Shown piece by piece: positions 45,196 through 53,444 of a stretch of DNA of 64,000 nt (its first letter is position 1; every line of letters starts with the position of its first letter). The stretch is from the NCBI RefSeq assembly GCF_014190775.1, contig NZ_JACHVP010000001.1, forward strand, positions 1,736,001 through 1,800,000, in the 5' to 3' direction. This DNA comes from Leifsonia aquatica (GTDB taxonomy: Bacteria > Actinomycetota > Actinomycetes > Actinomycetales > Microbacteriaceae). A program made the position numbers and the translations under genes. The notes under the pieces are model-generated. The model was not told where the DNA came from. It was given only the letters and a program-made list of their open reading frames with translations, and ran no database searches.

Positions 45196-45693
45196 GTGCC
45201 CCGACCGCGCCCCGAGACCCCAGGACCGGGACAGGAGTCCGTGTGGGACTACCCGAGGCCGCCGCGCATCGAGCGCGTCCCCGCAACCGTCACGATCCGC
45301 CTGGGCGGGCAGCTCATCGTCGACACCCGAGATGTCGTCCGGGTGCTCGAGACCAGCCACCCACCGGTTTACTACCTCCCGATCGCGGACTTCGCAGCCG
45401 ACGCGCTGGCTGACGCCGACGGTTCGTCGTTCTGCGAGTTCAAAGGCGCCGCGCGCTATCTCGACGTGCGCGGCGGAGGCGAGGCGCGGTCCGCATGCGC
45501 GTGGAACTACCCGCATCCGTCGCCCGGGTACGAGCTGCTCCGAGACCGCGTCGCCGTCTACGCACAGCAGATGGACGAGTGCACGGTCGACGGCGAGGTC
45601 GTCACGCCGCAGCCCGGAGACTTCTACGGCGGCTGGATCACGAGCGCCGTCGTCGGGCCCTTCAAGGGGGCGCCGGGGTCGCTGGGGTGGTGA
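45196..45693 (+). CDS. DUF427 family protein
   Basis: 165 aa. ESVWDYPRPPRIE begins the domain, then TRDVVRVLETSHPPVYYLPIADF, CEFKGAARYLDV, SACAWNYPHPSPGYELLRDRVAVYAQQMDECTVDGE and VTPQPGDFYGGWIT, all diagnostic of DUF427. The family's function is unknown. It starts with GTG and is divergent from the LON-domain gene. Confidence 0.92.
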   Translation: MPRPRPETPGPGQESVWDYPRPPRIERVPATVTIRLGGQLIVDTRDVVRVLETSHPPVYYLPIADFAADALADADGSSFCEFKGAARYLDVRGGGEARSACAWNYPHPSPGYELLRDRVAVYAQQMDECTVDGEVVTPQPGDFYGGWITSAVVGPFKGAPGSLGW

Positions 45694-45739
45694 ATGCCGG
45701 GATGCCTACGCAGTGAACCGGAACTCACAACGTCACGGT

Positions 45740-46126
45740 TCATGCGAGGTACTCGAACGACTCTTCCCCCGGACGCCAGACCATCCAGTCACTCCCGCTT
45801 CCGGGTGAATGAAGCATGGCTATTTCGGGTCCGACGAGCTCGTCTGCGTTGGGCATGAGCGAGAAAGTCCGATCGGCGAGACTGATCGCGATTCCGCGGC
45901 TCGAGGTCACGCCCGACACTCGCTGACCGATTGCAGCGCATAGAGAGTCCCGATAGCCGGCATCCCCGAATTGGATCTGAGCGGCCTCGGTCTGGACCTG
46001 AGGCCACACGTAGCACTGGAGCGAAAGTGATTCCCGATCGTTCTCGAAGATCAGCTGCAGGTAGTCGCGCACAAACCACACCTGTGCGAGATCGGCGCCG
46101 ACGAGTTCGTCGAGATACTCGGTCAT
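45740..46126 (-). CDS. Hypothetical protein in low-GC patch
   Basis: Not recognised. 128 residues, soluble and acidic (TEYLDELVGADLAQVWFVRD, then YLQLIFENDRESLSLQCYVWPQ), about 58% GC by eye against 70% around it, and with less third-position bias, so recently acquired DNA is likely. ATG 46126 is preferred because GAGGGGG ends 7-8 nt upstream; a GTG two codons earlier is too close to it. Small immunity-like proteins often look like this, but no toxin gene is adjacent. Confidence 0.6.
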   Translation of the reverse strand: MTEYLDELVGADLAQVWFVRDYLQLIFENDRESLSLQCYVWPQVQTEAAQIQFGDAGYRDSLCAAIGQRVSGVTSSRGIAISLADRTFSLMPNADELVGPEIAMLHSPGSGSDWMVWRPGEESFEYLA

Positions 46127-46180
46127 GGACACACCCCCTCAACGAAAGCTACAGCTGACCTATCGAGTTTTACCGTCGGC

Positions 46181-46272
46181 AACGGAGGAGATCACCGGCG
46201 ACGCGCCGGGTAGAAACAGGTAACGGAGGGGATCCGACCGGGTACCGGCCGGGATCTCCTCCGTCAGCGACG
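46181..46272 (-). repeat. 3' repeat element, copy B
   Basis: Second copy of the element, starting 23 nt beyond the ychF stop on the minus strand. The first arm CGGAGGAGATC (46253-46263) pairs with GATCCCCTCCG (46224-46234) with one G-U pair, and a further GATCTCCTCCG-type arm lies at 46183-46193. GTTACCTGTTTCT follows the first hairpin, giving a short U-rich stretch. It has the same orientation relative to the upstream gene as copy A. Confidence 0.75.
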
Positions 46273-46295
46273 AGCGGGCGCGAGGCCCGGACCGC

Positions 46296-47369
46296 CTACA
46301 CGTTGAATCGAAACTCCACCACATCCCCGTCCTGCATGACGTAGTCCTTGCCCTCCATGCGGGCCTTGCCGCGGGAGCGGGCCTCGGCGACGGAGCCGGC
46401 CTCGACGAGGTCGTCGAACGAGATGACCTCGGCCTTGATGAAGCCCTTCTCGAAGTCGGTGTGGATGACGCCGGCGGCCTGCGGGGCCTTGGCGCCCTTC
46501 GGGATGGTCCAGGCGCGCGACTCCTTGGGGCCGGCGGTGAGGTAGGTCTGCAGGCCGAGGGTGTCGAAGCCGATGCGGGCGAGCTGGTCGAGGCCGCTCT
46601 CGGTCTGGCCGGTGGAGGCGAGCAGCTCGGCGGCGTCGGCGGCGTCCAGGTCGATGAGCTCGGACTCGAGCTTGGCGTCGAGGAAGACGGCCTGGGCCGG
46701 GGCGACCAGCGCGGCGAGCGCGGCACGGCGGGAGTCGTCGGTGAGCACGTCCTCGTCCACGTTGAAGACGTAGATGAAGGGCTTCGCGGTCAGCAGGCCG
46801 AGCTCCTTGATGGGCTCGAGGTCGATGCTGGAGGTCGACAGCGGCTTGCCCTCGTTGAGGTACGCGGCGGCCTCGCGGGCGGTCTCGAGCACGATCGGCT
46901 CCAGCTTGCGGCCCTTGACCTCCTTCTCGTACCGCGCCTCCGCCTTCTCCAGGGTCTGGAGGTCGGCGAGGATGAGCTCGGTGTTGATGGTCTCCATGTC
47001 GCCGGCGGCGTCGACCTTGCCGGCGACGTGCACGACATCCGGGTCGCTGAAGCCGCGGACGACCTGCGCGATGGCGTCGGCCTCGCGGATGTTGGCGAGG
47101 AACTTGTTGCCGAGACCCTCACCCTCGCTCGCGCCCTTCACGATGCCGGCGATGTCGAGGAACGACACGGGCGCCGGGAGGATACGCTCGCTCCCGAAGA
47201 CCTCGGCCAGCTTGTCGAGCCGCGGGTCGGGAAGGTTCACCACGCCGACGTTCGGCTCGATGGTCGCGAACGGGTAGTTCGCGGCGAGCGCGTCGTTCTT
47301 GGTCAGCGCGTTGAACAGGGTGGACTTGCCCACGTTGGGGAGTCCGACGATACCGATAGTGAGAGCCAC
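46296..47369 (-). CDS. ychF: Redox/ribosome-associated GTPase YchF (OLA1)
   Basis: Obg-related P-loop NTPase of 357 aa that binds ribosomes and hydrolyses ATP or GTP. G1 GLPNVGKST (about residues 8-16), ANYPFATIEPNVG, G3 DIAGIVKGASEGEGLGNKFL, the altered G4 (NVDE in FIYVFNVDEDVL) and the TGS domain ending with KDYVMQDGDVVEFRFNV are all in place. It starts with GTG 47369, in line with the family N-terminus; the longer open frame is a shadow of neighbouring genes. TAGAAT stands 8 nt upstream. Confidence 0.97.
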   Translation of the reverse strand: MALTIGIVGLPNVGKSTLFNALTKNDALAANYPFATIEPNVGVVNLPDPRLDKLAEVFGSERILPAPVSFLDIAGIVKGASEGEGLGNKFLANIREADAIAQVVRGFSDPDVVHVAGKVDAAGDMETINTELILADLQTLEKAEARYEKEVKGRKLEPIVLETAREAAAYLNEGKPLSTSSIDLEPIKELGLLTAKPFIYVFNVDEDVLTDDSRRAALAALVAPAQAVFLDAKLESELIDLDAADAAELLASTGQTESGLDQLARIGFDTLGLQTYLTAGPKESRAWTIPKGAKAPQAAGVIHTDFEKGFIKAEVISFDDLVEAGSVAEARSRGKARMEGKDYVMQDGDVVEFRFNV

Positions 47370-47401
47370 GGTCGTCCATTCTACGGGGCGGTGGCCGCCG
47401 T

Positions 47402-48148
47402 TCAGCCCGCGAGGGCCGCCCGGTAGGCCCGGGTCACATACGGCAGCTCGATCGTCGCCGCGCCGGCGAGCTCGGGATGCTCGGCGTGCAGCCGCCGCAC
47501 GGAGGCGATGACGGCCGCCTGCGCGTCCGGGTCCTTGGTGATGAAGTAGCTGCGCGACCGCACGAGGTCGAGCAGCCCGTCGAGGTCGAGCCGCTGGGTC
47601 CACGGCACGTCGCGCCGCTCCAGCTCGCCGAAGGGAGGCCCGACGACGGGCTCCTCCTCGTCGCCGGAGTACGCATCCCCCGCGCCGATCAGCTCGCCCA
47701 GGCGGCGCACCCAGTCGACGCGCTCGTCGCGGTCGTTCCACAGCAGGCCGAGCCGGCCCCCGGGCCGCAGCACGCGCGCCACCTCGGGCACGGCCCGCTC
47801 GGTGTCGACCCAGTGCCACGCCTGCGCGGCGACCACCAGGTCTTGGGAAGCGTCGGCCACCGGGAGGCTCTCCCCCGTGCCGAGACGCGCCTCCACACCG
47901 GGCAGCCGCTCGCCGAGCACGCGCAGCATCTCGGGCGACGGGTCGACGGCGGTCACGGTCAGGCCGGCCTCGACGAGCGAGGCCGTGAGCTTGCCCGTGC
48001 CCGCGCCGAGATCGAGCACGTCCCCCGCGACGCCCTCGGCGATCCAGGCGACGGCCTCGGCCGGGTACCCGGGACGGGAGGCGTCGTACACCTCCGCGGC
48101 ACGGTCGAAGGAGGCGGCGAGGAGGTCTCGGTCGTGACGCTGGCGCAT
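47402..48148 (-). CDS. SAM-dependent methyltransferase (class I)
   Basis: 248 aa. Motif I VLDLGAGTGKLTASL (about residues 44-58), VDPSPEMLRVL, AQAWHWVD and LRPGGRLGLLWND are typical of the Methyltransf_11 trans-aconitate/UbiE-like group, with the common N-terminal FDRAAEVYDASRPGYP. The substrate is unknown. The leaderless promoter places the start at ATG 48148. It lies 33 nt upstream of ychF on the same strand. Confidence 0.9.
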   Translation of the reverse strand: MRQRHDRDLLAASFDRAAEVYDASRPGYPAEAVAWIAEGVAGDVLDLGAGTGKLTASLVEAGLTVTAVDPSPEMLRVLGERLPGVEARLGTGESLPVADASQDLVVAAQAWHWVDTERAVPEVARVLRPGGRLGLLWNDRDERVDWVRRLGELIGAGDAYSGDEEEPVVGPPFGELERRDVPWTQRLDLDGLLDLVRSRSYFITKDPDAQAAVIASVRRLHAEHPELAGAATIELPYVTRAYRAALAG

Positions 48149-48154
48149 GCTGCG

Positions 48155-48160
48155 ATCGTA
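48155..48160 (-). promoter_or_regulatory. -10 hexamer for the methyltransferase gene (leaderless)
   Basis: TACGAT on the minus strand ends 6 nt before ATG 48148. Confidence 0.55.
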
Positions 48161-48256
48161 CGCGCGGGAGGTCGGGGCGAGATCGGGCGTCGCCGATGCG
48201 GCGGCGCGCCCGCCCCGTGCGCGGGCGGTGTCGGCGGGCCGTGCGAGCATGACGAC

Positions 48257-48838
48257 GTGACACTGGACTTCACCGCCATCGACTTCGAGACCGCGAATTC
48301 CTCCGCGGCATCCGCCTGCTCCGTCGGGCTGGTGAAGGTCAGGGACGGCAGGGTCGTCGACCGCGTCGGCTGGCTCATCCAGCCGCCGTTCGGGCACGAC
48401 CACTTCCAGGAGTGGAACGTCCGCATCCACGGCATCCAGCCCGAAGACGTCATCGGGGCTGCGGGATGGGTGGACCAGCTCGCCGACCTCGTCGAGTTCG
48501 CGGAGGACGACCACCTCGTCGCCCACAACGCCGGCTTCGACATGGGCGTCATCCGGGCCGCGTGCGCCGCGACCGCCGTCGCCTGCCCCGAGTACCGCTA
48601 CCTGTGCAGCCTGCAGGTCGCCCGCCACACCTACTCCCTCGACTCGTACCGCCTGCCGGTCGCGGCGATGGCCGCCGGCTTCGAGGACTTCGCCCACCAC
48701 GACGCCCTCGCCGACGCCGAGGCGTGCGCCGCCATCGTCATCCACGCGGCGAAGCGGCACGAGGCCGCCACGATCGACGACCTCTCCGCCCTCACCGGTG
48801 CCCGGGTCGGCCGGATCGGGATGGTCGCCGCGGCCTGA
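48257..48838 (+). CDS. DEDDh 3'-5' exonuclease (DnaQ-like)
   Basis: 193 aa. ExoI DFTAIDFETANSSAASACSVGL carries D and E; ExoII LVAHNAGFDMGVI carries the next D; ExoIII HHDALADAEACA carries the histidine and last D, so the active site is intact. It is a stand-alone proofreading-type exonuclease as found widely in actinobacteria. It starts with GTG 48257; the upstream frame overlaps the divergent methyltransferase promoter and is rejected. Confidence 0.9.
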   Translation: MTLDFTAIDFETANSSAASACSVGLVKVRDGRVVDRVGWLIQPPFGHDHFQEWNVRIHGIQPEDVIGAAGWVDQLADLVEFAEDDHLVAHNAGFDMGVIRAACAATAVACPEYRYLCSLQVARHTYSLDSYRLPVAAMAAGFEDFAHHDALADAEACAAIVIHAAKRHEAATIDDLSALTGARVGRIGMVAAA

Positions 48839-48909
48839 TCCCGCCGCGCCGCACCGCGACTCCTCCGGCAGCCACCGACCGTTAGCCGCACCCGCCGCGC
48901 GGGAGCGCC

Positions 48910-48937
48910 CCAGTGTCGGACCCCCCTGTCACACTGG
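48910..48937. promoter_or_regulatory. Inverted repeat over the rmuC promoter
   Basis: CCAGTGT (48910-48916) and ACACTGG (48931-48937), perfect 7-bp arms with a 14-nt spacer. CACACT (48930-48935), 6 nt before ATG 48942, could be the -10, so a protein bound here would cover the transcription start. It is a candidate operator; no known regulator is assigned. Confidence 0.4.
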
Positions 48938-48941
48938 CGGC

Positions 48942-50372
48942 ATGGACATCCTCGCCCTGCTCCTCGGTCTCCTCCTGGGCCTCGTCGTCGGCGCCGTCGG
49001 TGCCGGCTTCGCCGTCGCGAAGCTGCTGCGCGACCGCGCGGCGAACTCCGCCCCGGCCGCCCCCGCCGTCGACCCGGCGGTGATCGAGGCGCAGCACACC
49101 ACGGCCCTCGCGGAGCTGCGCGCGGCCGAGCAGGCCGTCCAGGCGGAGATCCGCGCCGACCTGGCGGGCGCGCAGTCGCGCGTCGACGCGCTGGAGGAGC
49201 AGCTGCGCACGGCGCAGGAGTTGCAGCGCGAGACGGTCGAGCGCCACCGCGCCGAGGCGCAGGCGCAGGTCGAGCGCGAGCGCGCCGAGAGCAAGGTCCT
49301 GCAGGCGCTCGCGCCGGTGCGCGAGAGCCTCACCGACATGCAACGCAAGGTCGTCGCGCTCGAGTCGCAGCGCAGCGAGCAGCACGGTCAGCTGACGCAG
49401 CAGCTGCGCACGGCGGCGGAGTCGGAGGAGCGGCTGCGCAGCACCGCGGAGGCCCTCGCCTCGGCGCTCCGCTCCAACAGCACCCGCGGCGTGTGGGGCG
49501 AGACCCAGCTGCGCAGCGTCGTGGAGGCCGCCGGCCTGCTGGAGCGTGTCGACTTCGACGTGCAGTCGAGCATCCACTCGGAGTCCGGCGCCGGCCGCCC
49601 CGACATGATCGTCCGCCTCCCCGGCGGCAAGAACATCGCGCTCGACGCGAAGGTGCCGTTCAACGCGTACCTCGAGGCGAGCCAGATCCCGGCGACGGCG
49701 ACCGGTGCGGAGGGCGCGCAGCGTCAGGCGCTCATGAAGCAGCACGTGAAGGCCGTCCGCGACCACATCACGGCGCTCGGCAGCAAGGCGTACTGGACCG
49801 GCCTCGAGTCCTCCCCCGAGCTCGTCATCGCGTTCATCCCGAGCGAGTCGCTGGTCTCGTCGGCGCTGGAGGCGGACCCGTCGATCATGGAGTTCGCGTT
49901 CGGCAAGCGCGTGGCGCTCGCCTCCCCCGTCACCCTGTGGTCGGTGCTCAAGACGGTCGCGTTCAGCTGGCAGCAGGATGTGCTGACCCAGGAGGCGAAG
50001 CAGCTCTTCGACCTCAGCCGCACCCTCTACAGCCGGCTCGCCAGCACCGCGACCCACATCGAGAAGCTCGGCCGCTCGATCGAGCGCACGGTCAAGGACT
50101 ACAACGGCTTCGTCGGCTCGTTCGAGCGCCAGGTCTTCCCCGCCGCCCGCAAGCTGGGCGCCCTCGACGAGTCCAAGGTCATCGGCGTGATCGAGGGCAT
50201 CGAGGAGTCTCCCCGCGAGCTCACCGCCTTCGAGCTGACGACCGAGCTCGAACTCGACCTCGAGCCGCGCGACATGCACGGCATCGACAAGCTCGCGATC
50301 GACGAGCAGGAGCGCGCGCACGCGCAGGAGCAGGAGCGCGACGCGGAGGACGAGGAGTCCGGCGCCGCCTGA
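48942..50372 (+). CDS. rmuC: DNA recombination protein RmuC
   Basis: 476 aa. A single N-terminal membrane anchor (LALLLGLLLGLVVGAVGAGFAVA) is followed by a long coiled coil (about residues 50-200, rich in Ala, Glu and Arg) and the PD-(D/E)xK nuclease-like RmuC domain (RGVWGETQLRSVVEAAGLLER, then GRPDMIVRLPGGKNIALDAKVPFNAYLEA). It is thought to limit DNA inversion and rearrangement. The C-terminus is acidic (EQERDAEDEESGAA). Confidence 0.95.
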   Translation: MDILALLLGLLLGLVVGAVGAGFAVAKLLRDRAANSAPAAPAVDPAVIEAQHTTALAELRAAEQAVQAEIRADLAGAQSRVDALEEQLRTAQELQRETVERHRAEAQAQVERERAESKVLQALAPVRESLTDMQRKVVALESQRSEQHGQLTQQLRTAAESEERLRSTAEALASALRSNSTRGVWGETQLRSVVEAAGLLERVDFDVQSSIHSESGAGRPDMIVRLPGGKNIALDAKVPFNAYLEASQIPATATGAEGAQRQALMKQHVKAVRDHITALGSKAYWTGLESSPELVIAFIPSESLVSSALEADPSIMEFAFGKRVALASPVTLWSVLKTVAFSWQQDVLTQEAKQLFDLSRTLYSRLASTATHIEKLGRSIERTVKDYNGFVGSFERQVFPAARKLGALDESKVIGVIEGIEESPRELTAFELTTELELDLEPRDMHGIDKLAIDEQERAHAQEQERDAEDEESGAA

Positions 50373-50390
50373 CGCGACACTCCCCAGAAA

Positions 50391-50445
50391 CATTCGTGCC
50401 GAATGTCGACTTTGGTACCACCAGAGTCGACATTCGGCACGAATG
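50391..50445. terminator. Long intergenic hairpin H3 between convergent genes
   Basis: Perfect 21-bp arms at 50391-50411 and 50425-50445, extended by a T-G wobble and four more pairs to a 3-nt loop (ACC at 50417-50419), about 26 bp of stem in all. CCCC and GGGG also flank it. It sits between rmuC and glpX, which converge, so it is a plausible bidirectional terminator. Its core CGACATTCGG relates it to hairpin H1. Confidence 0.65.
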
Positions 50446-50464
50446 CGTGCGGGGAACGCCCCCC

Positions 50465-51466
50465 TTACAGCTGCTCCGGCTCCAGCCACTTCTCGGCGAG
50501 GTGGTCGGCGATGACGCGGCGGATGGTGCCCGACTTCGACCGCAGCACGATCGACTCGGTGCGGATGATCGGTCCCTTGCGGCGCACACCCTCGACGAGA
50601 CCGCCATCGGTCACGCCGGTCGCGACGAAGAACGTGTTGTCGCCCTGCACGAGGTCGTCCGCGCCGTAGATCCGGTCCACGTCGAGGCCCGCGGCGATGC
50701 CGCCGGCCCGCTCGGCGTCGTCCTTCGGGGCGAGCTTGCCCTGCATGAACCCGCCGAGCGCCTTGACGGCAGCGGCCGTGATGACGCCCTCGGGGCTTCC
50801 ACCGACGCCGACGCACATGTCGATGCGCGACTCGTACCGGGCCGCGTTGATGCCACCGGCGACGTCACCGTCGAACAACAGACGCGTGCCGGCCCCCGCG
50901 GCGCGGATCTCCTCGATCAGCTCCGCGTGCCGCGGCCGGTCCAGCACGGCCACGCGGATCTCGCCGACCGGCTTGCCCTTGGCCTTCGCCAGCTCCCGGA
51001 TGTTGTCCCCGATCGACTGCGACAGGTCGACGACCCCGGCGCCCTCCGGCCCGGTGACGATCTTCGACATGTAGAAGATGCTCGACGCGTCGAGCATGGT
51101 GCCGCGGTCCGACACCGCGATCACGGAGAGCGCGTTCTGGCGCCCCGCGGCGGTCAGCGACGTTCCGTCGATCGGGTCGACCGCGATGTCGCAGGCCGGC
51201 CCGCGGCCGTTGCCGACGTGCTCGCCGTTGAACAGCATCGGGGCGTTGTCCTTCTCGCCCTCGCCGATGACGATCAGGCCGTCGAAGTTGACCGTGCCGA
51301 GGAACTTGCGCATCGCGTCCACCGCCGCACCATCGGCGAGGTTCTTCTCGCCCCGGCCGATCCACGGCGTCGCGCGGATCGCGGCCGCCTCCGTCGCTCT
51401 CACCAGTTCCATCGCCAGGTTCCGGTCAGGATGCAGGAACAGGGATGCGGTGTCGGTGCTGGTCAT
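50465..51466 (-). CDS. glpX: Fructose-1,6-bisphosphatase, class II
   Basis: Gluconeogenic phosphatase of 333 aa. VIGEGEKDNAPMLFNGE and the metal-binding VDPIDGTSLTAAGRQNALSV are the GlpX hallmarks, with GVGGSPEGVITAAAVKALGG near the middle. It is needed for growth on acetate and similar carbon sources, fitting the glyoxylate genes in this window. ATG 51466 has GGGAGG upstream; the longer open frame covers the promoter region only. It is divergent from fba. Confidence 0.97.
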   Translation of the reverse strand: MTSTDTASLFLHPDRNLAMELVRATEAAAIRATPWIGRGEKNLADGAAVDAMRKFLGTVNFDGLIVIGEGEKDNAPMLFNGEHVGNGRGPACDIAVDPIDGTSLTAAGRQNALSVIAVSDRGTMLDASSIFYMSKIVTGPEGAGVVDLSQSIGDNIRELAKAKGKPVGEIRVAVLDRPRHAELIEEIRAAGAGTRLLFDGDVAGGINAARYESRIDMCVGVGGSPEGVITAAAVKALGGFMQGKLAPKDDAERAGGIAAGLDVDRIYGADDLVQGDNTFFVATGVTDGGLVEGVRRKGPIIRTESIVLRSKSGTIRRVIADHLAEKWLEPEQL

Positions 51467-51526
51467 GATGGGTCCTCCCGGACGGAATCGAACGACATTG
51501 TCTAGGCCGCCCGTGGCGACGCTGCC

Positions 51527-51532
51527 AGTGTA
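51527..51532 (-). promoter_or_regulatory. Possible -10 for glpX
   Basis: TACACT on the minus strand, about 60 nt upstream of the glpX ATG, leaving a normal leader with a ribosome binding site. Confidence 0.35.
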
Positions 51533-51626
51533 TCCACGCCGTGCGCAGACGCGGCAGGATGCGCACGAACGTTCACCTCCGATGCGCGTTCGCACGACCC
51601 CACGGCCGGGCGCGGGGCGTCGTCGG

Positions 51627-51632
51627 TATGAT
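51627..51632 (+). promoter_or_regulatory. -10 of fba
   Basis: TATGAT, one base from consensus, 37 nt upstream of ATG 51670, leaving a leader with AAGGAG at 51659-51664. It is a conventional led transcript, unlike most neighbours. The 203-bp glpX-fba spacer holds no other clear signal. Confidence 0.55.
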
Positions 51633-51669
51633 GAGACCCGTTCGACACCCTGATTCCCAAGGAGCTGCA

Positions 51670-52698
51670 ATGCCCATCGCCACGCCGGACCAGTACGCAG
51701 AGATGCTCGACAAAGCGAAGGCCGGCGGGTTCGCCTATCCCGCGTTCAACGTGTCGTCGTCGTCGACGATCAACGCGGTGCTCCAGGGCCTCACCGAGGC
51801 CGGCAGCGACGGCATCATCCAGGTGACCACCGGCGGCGCCGACTACTTCGCCGGCCAGACCGTGAAGGCCCGCGCGACCGGCGCGCTCGCGTTCGCGAAG
51901 TTCGCGACCGAGGTCGCCAAGAACTACCCGATCACGGTCGCCCTGCACACCGACCACTGCCCGAAGAACGCGCTCGACGACTTCGTGCTGCCGCTCATCG
52001 CCGCTTCCGAGGAGGAGGTCCGTGCGGGCCGCAACCCCATCTTCCAGTCCCACATGTGGGACGGCTCGGCGGTGCCGCTGGACGAGAACCTCGAGATCGC
52101 GCAGGAGATGATCAAGCGCACGAAGGCCATCAACGCCATCCTCGAGGTCGAGATCGGCGTCGTCGGCGGCGAGGAGGACGGCGTGCGCCACGAGGGCTCC
52201 AACGAGGCCCTCTACACGACCCTCGCCGACGTGGAGAAGGCCGTCGAGGCGCTCGGCCTCGGCGAGAACGGCCGCTACATGGCCGCGCTCACCTTCGGCA
52301 ACGTGCACGGCGTCTACAAGCCGGGCAACGTCAAGCTGCGCCCGGAGCTCCTCAAGGAGATCCAGGACGGCCTCGCCGCCAAGTACGGCACCGGCCCGAA
52401 GCCGCTCGACCTCGTCTTCCACGGCGGCTCGGGCTCGACCGACGAGGAGATCGCCGAGGCGGTCCGCAACGGTGTCATCAAGATGAACATCGACACCGAC
52501 ACGCAGTACGCCTACACCCGCGCGATCGCCGGCTACATGCTGTCGAACTACGACGGCGTGCTGAAGGTCGACGGCGAGGTCGGCAACAAGAAGCTGTACG
52601 ACCCGCGCGCGTGGGGCAAGGTCGCCGAGACGGCGATGGCCGCCCGCGTCATCGAGGCCACGCAGCAGCTCGGCTCGGCCGGACACTCCGGCAAGTAA
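51670..52698 (+). CDS. fba: Fructose-bisphosphate aldolase, class II
   Basis: Zinc-dependent aldolase of 342 aa for glycolysis and gluconeogenesis. AYPAFNVSSSSTINAVL at the N-terminus, LHTDHCPKNALDDFV (first metal ligands), EVEIGVVGGEEDGV, LTFGNVHGVYKPGNV, LVFHGGSGSTDEEI and IKMNIDTDTQYAYT are the class IIA motifs. AAGGAG lies 5 nt before the ATG. A strong hairpin follows. Confidence 0.98.
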   Translation: MPIATPDQYAEMLDKAKAGGFAYPAFNVSSSSTINAVLQGLTEAGSDGIIQVTTGGADYFAGQTVKARATGALAFAKFATEVAKNYPITVALHTDHCPKNALDDFVLPLIAASEEEVRAGRNPIFQSHMWDGSAVPLDENLEIAQEMIKRTKAINAILEVEIGVVGGEEDGVRHEGSNEALYTTLADVEKAVEALGLGENGRYMAALTFGNVHGVYKPGNVKLRPELLKEIQDGLAAKYGTGPKPLDLVFHGGSGSTDEEIAEAVRNGVIKMNIDTDTQYAYTRAIAGYMLSNYDGVLKVDGEVGNKKLYDPRAWGKVAETAMAARVIEATQQLGSAGHSGK

Positions 52699-52706
52699 TC
52701 CCCCCG

Positions 52707-52734
52707 GCGGCGGTCGGCTTCGGCCGGCCGCCGC
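52707..52734 (+). terminator. Intrinsic-type terminator after fba
   Basis: A 12-bp stem (52707-52718 with 52723-52734, one T-G pair) closed by a C(TTCG)G tetraloop, 8 nt after the fba stop. No U-tract, as usual for high-GC actinobacteria. Confidence 0.7.
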
Positions 52735-52762
52735 TTCGCGTATCCCGAAGGAGGCGGCCTGC

Positions 52763-53419
52763 ATGGCCGACGAAGACCCGAAGCCGGACGAGCGGCCACG
52801 GCCGCAGTACGGCGAGCTGGCCCCGCCCGGGTGGGTGTGGAAGCCGCCGGAGGACGTCGACCGGCTCGACACGGCCCGCCCCAACCCCACCGTCGACGAC
52901 GAGGCGACGCAGCCGTCGGCCCCGGAATCCACGCGCGCTCCGTACCGTCAGGCCCCTCCGCCCACGACGTCTCCGTATCCCGGTGCCGCACCGGACGCTG
53001 CGCACGGTCGGCCTCCGGCGCCGCGGTGGAACCTCACCCTCACGATCCTGCTGATCGCGTTCGGCTTCTTCGGGATGTCGTACTCGGTGGCCATCCTGCA
53101 GGCCTTCCCGACCTCGATGCAGCTGCTGCACTCGAGTCAGGGACTCGGTGACTTCACGCCCGCTGCGGCCGTCGGGACGCTGATCACCGTGGGCACCGTG
53201 ACGATGACCGGCCTGTGGGCCCTCTCGACCGGGCTCGCCGTCTGGCAGCTCGTCCGGCGGAGGATGGCGTTCTGGATCCCGCTCACCGCCGGGGTGGTCG
53301 CGCTGGTGGTCCTGTTCGTGTTCCTCGCCATCATCCTGTCGACCGATCCCACGCTGATCGACTTCTACAGCGGCGTGATGCCGGCGTCGCCGGTGCCCAC
53401 GGCACCGGCGACGCCCTGA
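52763..53419 (+). CDS. DUF6264-family membrane protein
   Basis: 218 aa. An N-terminal proline-rich cytoplasmic region begins with RPRPQYGELAPPGWVWKPPE and is followed by three or four hydrophobic spans (LTLTILLIAFGFFGMSYSVAI; AAVGTLITVGTVTMTGLWAL; WIPLTAGVVALVVLFVFLAI). Proteins like this are commonly found beside fba in Microbacteriaceae. The function is unknown. GGAGGC precedes the ATG at about 7 nt. Confidence 0.8.
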   Translation: MADEDPKPDERPRPQYGELAPPGWVWKPPEDVDRLDTARPNPTVDDEATQPSAPESTRAPYRQAPPPTTSPYPGAAPDAAHGRPPAPRWNLTLTILLIAFGFFGMSYSVAILQAFPTSMQLLHSSQGLGDFTPAAAVGTLITVGTVTMTGLWALSTGLAVWQLVRRRMAFWIPLTAGVVALVVLFVFLAIILSTDPTLIDFYSGVMPASPVPTAPATP

Positions 53420-53444
53420 GCCCCCGACGATCCGGGGGCGACGG

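Noticed and set aside
47299-47511. Small plus-strand frame between ychF and the methyltransferase
   Set aside because: It overlaps the ychF 5' end antisense, and its Arg/Pro-rich composition is typical of shadow frames.
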